Shown here: positions 22,953 through 26,697 of the stretch, piece after piece | Numbering within the stretch: position 1 is the first letter of the stretch | Layout: each line of letters begins with the position of its first letter | Virus record (IMG/VR): IMGVR_UViG_3300030060_004626 | Location: 1-26,697 of that record | Length of the DNA: 26,697 bases | Direction: 5' to 3' (one strand) | Origin: a virus | Notes under the pieces: generated by a model | What the model saw: only the letters and a program-made list of their open reading frames with translations | Databases searched by the model: none | What the model was told of the DNA's origin: nothing | Translations under genes and position numbers: made by a program

Positions 22953-23045
22953 ATGAAAATATTTATTATAACATATTTAGCAGTAATATTATATATAACA
23001 TTTGCACAATTATTAAAAAGAAAATATGAAAACAGAAAAAGATAA
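22953..23045 (+). CDS. Possible 30-aa single-span membrane peptide
   Basis: The frame MKIFIITYLAVILYITFAQL ends in a basic KRKYENRKR tail. One transmembrane helix with a positively charged end is a plausible membrane peptide. It overlaps the small terminase start by 20 bases and fills the gap after the ABC-GNAT gene. Its size makes the call uncertain. Confidence 0.4.
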   Translation: MKIFIITYLAVILYITFAQLLKRKYENRKR

Positions 23046-23364
23046 AGAAATATTATTAGAAGCATTAGAAAAAAGTTTAGGCATAGTTTATACAGCTTGT
23101 GAAAGAAGTAATGTATCTAGAGCTACATTTTACAGATGGTTAGAAACTGATAAAGATTTTGCACAAAAAGTAGATGATATCCAAAACTTTCAATTAGATT
23201 TTGTTGAATCTAAACTACTTAAAAACATAGGAGATGGTAAAGAAACATCAATTATATTTTATTTAAAAACTAGAGGTAGAAATAGAGGTTATGGTGAAAA
23301 TTTAGATGTAACTTCTAAAGGTGATAAGTTCAACGAAATAAAAGTTCATATAGTTGAAAAATAA
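23026..23364 (+). CDS. terS: Terminase small subunit (112 aa)
   Basis: The N-terminal helix-turn-helix (GIVYTACERSNVSRATFYRW then LETDKDFAQKVDD) and the following oligomerisation helices (FVESKLLKNIGDGKETSIIF) match small terminase subunits of the type common in Bacteroidota phages, which also carry the YLKTRGRNRGYGE segment. The protein recognises the packaging site and regulates the large subunit. The next gene starts by TAATG overlap and is the large terminase, which makes the call secure. Confidence 0.87.
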   Translation: MKTEKDKEILLEALEKSLGIVYTACERSNVSRATFYRWLETDKDFAQKVDDIQNFQLDFVESKLLKNIGDGKETSIIFYLKTRGRNRGYGENLDVTSKGDKFNEIKVHIVEK

Positions 23365-24518
23365 TGGATTTATATACTACAGGTATATTTAAAAAGAATT
23401 GGAATGCAAATACAAGAATAGTATGCAATCAGGGTGGAACAAGAAGTAGCAAAACATATTCATTATTACAACTAATAGTTTTAAGGTGTTTAAAAGAAAC
23501 TGATAAAATTTGGAGTATATGTCGTAAAACCTATCCTGCATTGAAAGCTACAGCAATGCGAGATTTAATAGAGATTCTTGAAAAGATGGAATTATATAAT
23601 ATTAAATTTCATAATAAATCAGATAGTACATACAAGCTAAATGGAAACCTAATAGAATTTATAGCTGTAGATGAACCACAAAAAATAAGAGGTAGAAAAA
23701 GAAACTTTGCTTTTTTAAATGAAGCAAATGAATTTACATTTGAAGATTTTCAGCAATTAGCATTAAGAACAACTGAACAAATATATTTAGATTTTAATCC
23801 TTCTGATGAATTTCATTGGATATATGATAAAGTAATATCTAGAGATGATTGTACATTTATCAAATCTACTTATTTAGATAATCCATTTTTAGAAGAAGAA
23901 ACTATAAAAGAAATTGAAAGATTAAAAATAGATGACAATTATTGGAGAATATATGGATTAGGAGAAAAAGGTGTATCTATGTCAACTATATTCAGAAATA
24001 CAATTTTATGTGATAAGATACCTGAAAGAGCAAAATTTATAGCTTATGGATTAGATTGGGGTTTTAGTTCAGACCCTACAGCATTAGTAGAATTATATGC
24101 TACTGATACTGATTTATATATGAATGAAATATTATTTGAAAGAGGTTTAACAAATCAAGATATAGGTGATAGAATGAAAGAATTACAAATACAAAGAAAT
24201 GATGAAATAATTGCCGACTCCTCAGAACCCAAGAGTATTGAAGAGGTCTACCGAATGAATTTTAATATTAAACCTTCTTTAAAAGGAAAAGATTCAATAA
24301 GATTAGGAATTGATATTATGAGACGTTACAAAATTAATATTACAAAAAATTCAATTAATATGATTAAAGAGTTTAGAAACTACAAGTGGAAACAAGATAA
24401 AAATGGTAATACTTTACCTGTTCCTGTTGATGCTTATAATCATACAATAGATGCAATTAGATATATATGTTTAAATAAATTAATGAAAAATAATCAGGGT
24501 AAATATTACGTTATGTAA
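23364..24518 (+). CDS. terL: Terminase large subunit (384 aa)
   Basis: The ATPase half shows a Walker A variant GGTRSSKT (24-31), CRKTYPALKATAMRD (53-67), Walker B-like FAFLNEAN (115-122, Asn at the usual Asp-Glu pair's first position as in many PBSX-type terminases) and a LDFNPSDEFHWIY coupling segment. The nuclease half has the RNase-H-like acidic residues D231 (YGLDWGFSSDP), D285 (IIADSSEPKS) and D363 (HTIDAIRY). This motor pumps DNA into the prohead and cuts the concatemer. At 384 residues it is compact but complete. A promoter-like motif follows 13 bases after the stop. Confidence 0.95.
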   Translation: MDLYTTGIFKKNWNANTRIVCNQGGTRSSKTYSLLQLIVLRCLKETDKIWSICRKTYPALKATAMRDLIEILEKMELYNIKFHNKSDSTYKLNGNLIEFIAVDEPQKIRGRKRNFAFLNEANEFTFEDFQQLALRTTEQIYLDFNPSDEFHWIYDKVISRDDCTFIKSTYLDNPFLEEETIKEIERLKIDDNYWRIYGLGEKGVSMSTIFRNTILCDKIPERAKFIAYGLDWGFSSDPTALVELYATDTDLYMNEILFERGLTNQDIGDRMKELQIQRNDEIIADSSEPKSIEEVYRMNFNIKPSLKGKDSIRLGIDIMRRYKINITKNSINMIKEFRNYKWKQDKNGNTLPVPVDAYNHTIDAIRYICLNKLMKNNQGKYYVM

Positions 24519-24531
24519 TGATTTTGCCTTT

Positions 24532-24544
24532 TTTATATTTATAA
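24532..24544 (+). promoter_or_regulatory. TTTATATTTATAA motif upstream of the tail chaperone gene
   Basis: The right half of the composite motif is exact and lies 22 bases before the ATG at 24554. The left half (ATAAAC) is not conserved here; the corresponding position reads TGTAAT. It is probably a weaker member of the same promoter class. Confidence 0.5.
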
Positions 24545-24553
24545 TAAAAGAAT

Positions 24554-25168
24554 ATGAAAGTTAATATTCCAGAAAAGTGGTCAGAAATAACATTAAGACA
24601 GTTTCAAAAATATAATGTTGAAGTCAGAAAAGATATTAATGAAACTACTAAACTGATTCAAACAATTTCAACTTTGTGCAATATTTCATTTGAAGATACT
24701 TGTAAAATGTCTATTAAAGATATTACTAAATTATCAGGATATATTTCAGAACTACTACAATTAAAACCTGAAACACATATAATGATATTTGAATATAAAG
24801 GTGTAAAATATGGATTTATTCCAAAATTAGATGATATAAGTATAGGAGAATATGCAGATTTAGAATATTATTTAAGTGACACTGAAAATATGTGGAATAA
24901 TATGCATTGGATTATGAGCATTTTATATAGAGAAATAGAAGAAGAAAAAGATGGGAAATATAGAATAGCTGAATATACACCCTGTGATAAAAGAGCAAAC
25001 CTATTTAAAGATATAGGAATGAATGTGGTTTATTCAGCATCTAATTTTTTTTTGACTTTAGGGGGGGAATTGTTAGAGATTATCGGAAACTCTACCCAAA
25101 ACAAGAAGGAAATACTGAACCAACTGAAGGAGATGAATGGGGGTGGTTCAAAATTATCTACCATTTAG
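24554..25168 (+). CDS. Tail assembly chaperone, zero-frame product (204 aa)
   Basis: The protein starts IPEKWSEITLRQFQKYNVEV and continues with TTKLIQTISTLCNISFEDTC, KMSIKDITKLSGYISELLQL. I recognise this as the N-terminal pattern of tail assembly chaperones (gpG-like) in Bacteroidota siphophages. These bind the tape measure during tail assembly and are absent from the mature virion. Typical members are made in two forms through a frameshift near the 3' end. Here a run of seven G lies at 25061-25067 (codons 170-172), and the -1 frame stays open after it for 75 codons. The zero-frame tail (ELLEIIGNSTQNKKEILNQL and on) is the short form. The gene directly follows the terminase, an unusual place. 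Confidence 0.78.
   Translation: MKVNIPEKWSEITLRQFQKYNVEVRKDINETTKLIQTISTLCNISFEDTCKMSIKDITKLSGYISELLQLKPETHIMIFEYKGVKYGFIPKLDDISIGEYADLEYYLSDTENMWNNMHWIMSILYREIEEEKDGKYRIAEYTPCDKRANLFKDIGMNVVYSASNFFLTLGGELLEIIGNSTQNKKEILNQLKEMNGGGSKLSTI
25061..25067 (+). promoter_or_regulatory. Programmed -1 frameshift site (GGGGGGGA)
   Basis: The zero frame reads TTA GGG GGG GAA. Slippage by one base on the G run moves translation to the -1 frame, which is open from 25045 to the TAA at 25291-25293. A weak hairpin (TAGAG at 25074-25078 with CTCTA at 25090-25094, loop 11) lies seven bases downstream and could stimulate slippage. An eighth G lost in assembly would look the same. Confidence 0.65.
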
Positions 25169-25293
25169 CAGATGGTAATATTGCAAGATTTGATGAAATA
25201 GAAAAACTTCCTTTACTATTAGCATTAAATACATTAAGCTATGAAAAGGATAAAAGTGCAATAGAAAAAAGAGAAATAAATAGAATAAAATAA
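25066..25293 (+). CDS. Tail assembly chaperone, -1 frame extension (gpT-like, 75 aa)
   Basis: This frame has no start codon of its own near its beginning and reads through GIVRDYRKLYPKQ, EWGWFKIIYHLADGN, IARFDEIEKLPLLLALNTLS and YEKDKSAIEKRE. The pattern (W..IY.LA.G....FDE...LPL...LN.LSYE.DK) is that of the C-terminal T-domain of tail assembly chaperones, which contacts the tape measure. Joined by -1 slippage at 25061-25067 the product would be 246 residues (171 plus 75). The stop lies four bases before the next ATG, so the gene spacing fits the extended form rather than the short one. Confidence 0.72.
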   Translation, partial: GIVRDYRKLYPKQEGNTEPTEGDEWGWFKIIYHLADGNIARFDEIEKLPLLLALNTLSYEKDKSAIEKREINRIK

Positions 25294-25297
25294 TATT

Positions 25298-25429
25298 ATG
25301 TTTAGTATAAAAAAATATGGTAATCAAATACCTGAACAAATAGAAAAGATGTTTAATTGGTTTATGTTAAACAATCCTTCTATATATAGAAAAATACAAA
25401 AAGTATGTCAAAAACATAAACAATATTAA
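25298..25429 (+). CDS. Small unknown protein (43 aa)
   Basis: MFSIKKYGNQIPEQIEKMFN continues WFMLNNPSIYRKIQKVC to a basic end. The ATG sits four bases after the -1 extension stop, and the TAA two bases before the next ATG, so the frame fills the gap exactly, as a real gene would. It is a single amphipathic helix with no recognised family. Possibly a small tail assembly factor. Confidence 0.55.
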   Translation: MFSIKKYGNQIPEQIEKMFNWFMLNNPSIYRKIQKVCQKHKQY

Positions 25430-25430
25430 A

Positions 25431-25907
25431 ATGATAACATTTAAAAATGTAATAGATTTATTTGAAAGTATAGTATCTAAACACTTTCAATTAAAAACAT
25501 TTCAAACAGGTGAATTAAGTGAAGTAGATGTAAATAAATTAAATCAGCAAGATTTTCCATTATTATTTTTAGAACCTAATAATACTACTATAGATGTTAG
25601 AACATTAAATTATAGTGTAGATATTTATATATTAACACAAGTACTAGATGATGGAACAAGTACTAATGATTCATATTCACAAACATTACTAATAATGCAA
25701 GATGTAGTTGCAGAATTTAGACAAATATTATCTTCAAGTTCTTTTGTTGCTGATGCTGATAAACACGAATATATAATTGAATTACCTATTATTTGTGAAC
25801 CATTTACAGAAAGATTTGCTAATTTATTAACAGGATGGAATACTACAATTACCATAGAAGTATCTAATGCTAATAATCTATGTATTGCACCTATATCTAA
25901 TTCATAA
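25431..25907 (+). CDS. Tail-terminator-like protein (158 aa)
   Basis: An alpha/beta protein: an N-terminal helix ITFKNVIDLFESIVSKHFQL, strands DFPLLFLEPNN and NYSVDIYILTQV, a helix SYSQTLLIMQDVVAEFRQIL, and C-terminal strands EPFTERFANLLTGWNTTITI and EVSNANNLCIAPI. This order resembles tail terminator or completion proteins (gpU/gp11-like), which cap the tube at the head-proximal end. The call is by pattern and context between the tail chaperone and the HK97-gp10-like gene. The TAA overlaps the next ATG (TAATG). Confidence 0.65.
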   Translation: MITFKNVIDLFESIVSKHFQLKTFQTGELSEVDVNKLNQQDFPLLFLEPNNTTIDVRTLNYSVDIYILTQVLDDGTSTNDSYSQTLLIMQDVVAEFRQILSSSSFVADADKHEYIIELPIICEPFTERFANLLTGWNTTITIEVSNANNLCIAPISNS

Positions 25908-26557
25908 TGGCAATACTAAAAACAAGAAATCCTAGAGGACAGTTTACAAAACTTTTATTTCGGAGATGTGATAAAGTATTTCAAGTATTTAGTAAAAAGG
26001 TTATAAAAAAAGCAAAAGAAATTTTAAAAAAGAAAAAGAAAAAAGCAACAGGTAAATTAAAAGATACATTAAGAGCAGATACATTACAAGACCAAAAAAG
26101 TTTTAAATTAAGGTTTTGGTATGCAGATTATGGTGCATTTGTAGAAGAAGGTGTAAGGGGTTCAGGTAAACAATTTAGCTATGTAGATAGTTCTGAAAAT
26201 AGAAAATTAGGTAGAGTAGGTAAAAAATATCCTAAACTAAAACAAAAAGGAGGTAAAAGTCCTTTTAAATATAGAAATAAAATGCCACCTATAGATGTAT
26301 TAAAAAAATGGTTTAGTCAAAAGGGTGTACAAGGTAGAGACAAACTTGGTAGATTTATTAGTCACGAAGCATTTGCATTTATAGTACAAAGAAATTTATT
26401 TGTTAATGGAATGAAACCTGTATATTTTTATAGAGAAGCATTTTTTAAATATTATGATGAACAAATGATTGATGATATAGAAACAGCATATGCTTTAGAT
26501 GTAGAAGATATTTTTGGAGCATTAGATGTTACAAATAGAGATATAAAATTTGAATAA
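25907..26557 (+). CDS. HK97 gp10-like head-tail joining protein (216 aa)
   Basis: A basic N-terminus (VIKKAKEILKKKKKKATGKL) leads into a family pattern: LRFWYADYGAFVEEGVRGSG, then a MPPIDVLKKWFSQKG helix, FAFIVQRNLFVNGMKPVYFY and an REAFFKYYDEQM helix. These four elements are typical of the HK97 gp10 family, which forms part of the head-tail interface or stabilises the tail end. At 216 residues it is longer than the usual 120-150 because of a Lys-rich insertion at about 83-125. It is eight bases upstream of the wrapped tail gene. Confidence 0.8.
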   Translation: MAILKTRNPRGQFTKLLFRRCDKVFQVFSKKVIKKAKEILKKKKKKATGKLKDTLRADTLQDQKSFKLRFWYADYGAFVEEGVRGSGKQFSYVDSSENRKLGRVGKKYPKLKQKGGKSPFKYRNKMPPIDVLKKWFSQKGVQGRDKLGRFISHEAFAFIVQRNLFVNGMKPVYFYREAFFKYYDEQMIDDIETAYALDVEDIFGALDVTNRDIKFE

Positions 26558-26565
26558 ATAAAATT

Positions 26566-26697
26566 ATGAGTTATACAATAGAACAAGAACCAGTTTTAGT
26601 TATAGGAACAGGACAACCTATTATATTTACAGCAAAAGAAAGTGCATTATCAGGAAGTCCAAAATTTAAGTATATATGTGATATATATATAAATGGA
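26566..26697 (+). CDS. Tail structural protein, N-terminal 44 residues (continues at the left end)
   Basis: This is the start of the 454-residue tail protein described at the left end. The ATG follows an A-rich leader (AATAAAATT) after the gp10-like gene and reads MSYTIEQEPVLVIGTGQPII. The frame is unbroken through the 92-bp repeat to 1325. Only the first 40 bases (26566-26605) are unique to this end. Confidence 0.9.
   Translation, partial: MSYTIEQEPVLVIGTGQPIIFTAKESALSGSPKFKYICDIYING
26606..26697. repeat. Right copy of 92-bp terminal direct repeat
   Basis: Identical to bases 1-92. It supports circular closure of the contig with a unit length of 26,605 bp. Confidence 0.97.

Noticed and set aside
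25154-25339. Minus-strand frame across the region after the tail chaperone
   Set aside because: The plus strand here carries the -1 extension and a small gene with better features; the minus frame is Phe/Leu-rich as expected from AT-rich antisense.
1-26697. tRNA genes, CRISPR arrays, insertion sequences and suppressed stop codons
   Set aside because: No cloverleaf-like segment, regularly spaced repeats or transposase were noticed by eye, and TAA, TAG and TGA all end genes at sensible places, so the standard bacterial code applies.

Overview
The window is the complete genome of a small AT-rich tailed phage, almost certainly a siphovirus of a Bacteroidota (Flavobacteriia-like) host. The first and last 92 bases are identical, and one reading frame runs unbroken from the right end into the left end. 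The molecule is therefore circular or circularly permuted, with a unit length of 26,605 bp. Evidence for the host: a textbook Bacteroidota promoter (TTTG, 22 bp, TATATTTG) in the divergent control region, A-rich leaders with no Shine-Dalgarno sequence (typically TAAAATG), and head and tail proteins of types I know from Bacteroidota phages. I see no tRNA, CRISPR array, insertion sequence, integrase, DNA polymerase, helicase or primase.

Layout, starting from the terminase. Positions 23026-24518 hold the small and large terminase subunits. From 24554 across the contig ends to 6092 lies the tail module: a tail assembly chaperone with an apparent programmed -1 frameshift at a run of seven G, a tail-terminator-like protein, an HK97-gp10-like protein, two large tail-tip proteins and a short tape measure. 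From 6130 to 13780 are the head and connector genes: XkdF-type protease, scaffold-like protein, major capsid protein, major tail protein, a portal fused to further domains, a connector and a fibre-like protein. Positions 13789-15534 form a lysis-like block (small membrane proteins, M15 peptidase) plus a metallophosphoesterase. On the minus strand, 15535-17450 carries a replication-initiator-like protein, two helix-turn-helix proteins and an OB-fold, SSB-like protein. A divergent promoter region at 17451-17579 leads into the rightward early block, 17580-23045: tiny unknown genes, a VRR nuclease, a sigma-like factor, an HNH protein, a QueE-like protein that has lost its radical-SAM cysteines, a DUF3310 protein, a ParB-like protein and an ABC-ATPase/GNAT fusion.

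How it may work together (inference): early genes are read by host polymerase from the TAnnTTTG promoter. The phage sigma-like factor may then direct transcription from a second motif, ATAAAC-N12-TTTATATTTAT. That motif sits 22-24 bases before four structural-gene starts, in full in three cases and with only the right half in one. Two hairpin terminators isolate the major tail protein gene. The overlapping genes at 20461-22924 (QueE-like, DUF3310, ParB-like, ABC-GNAT) are the best candidate for an undescribed DNA-modification or counter-defence system. The clearest mechanistic signal in the sequence is the frameshift in the tail chaperone gene.
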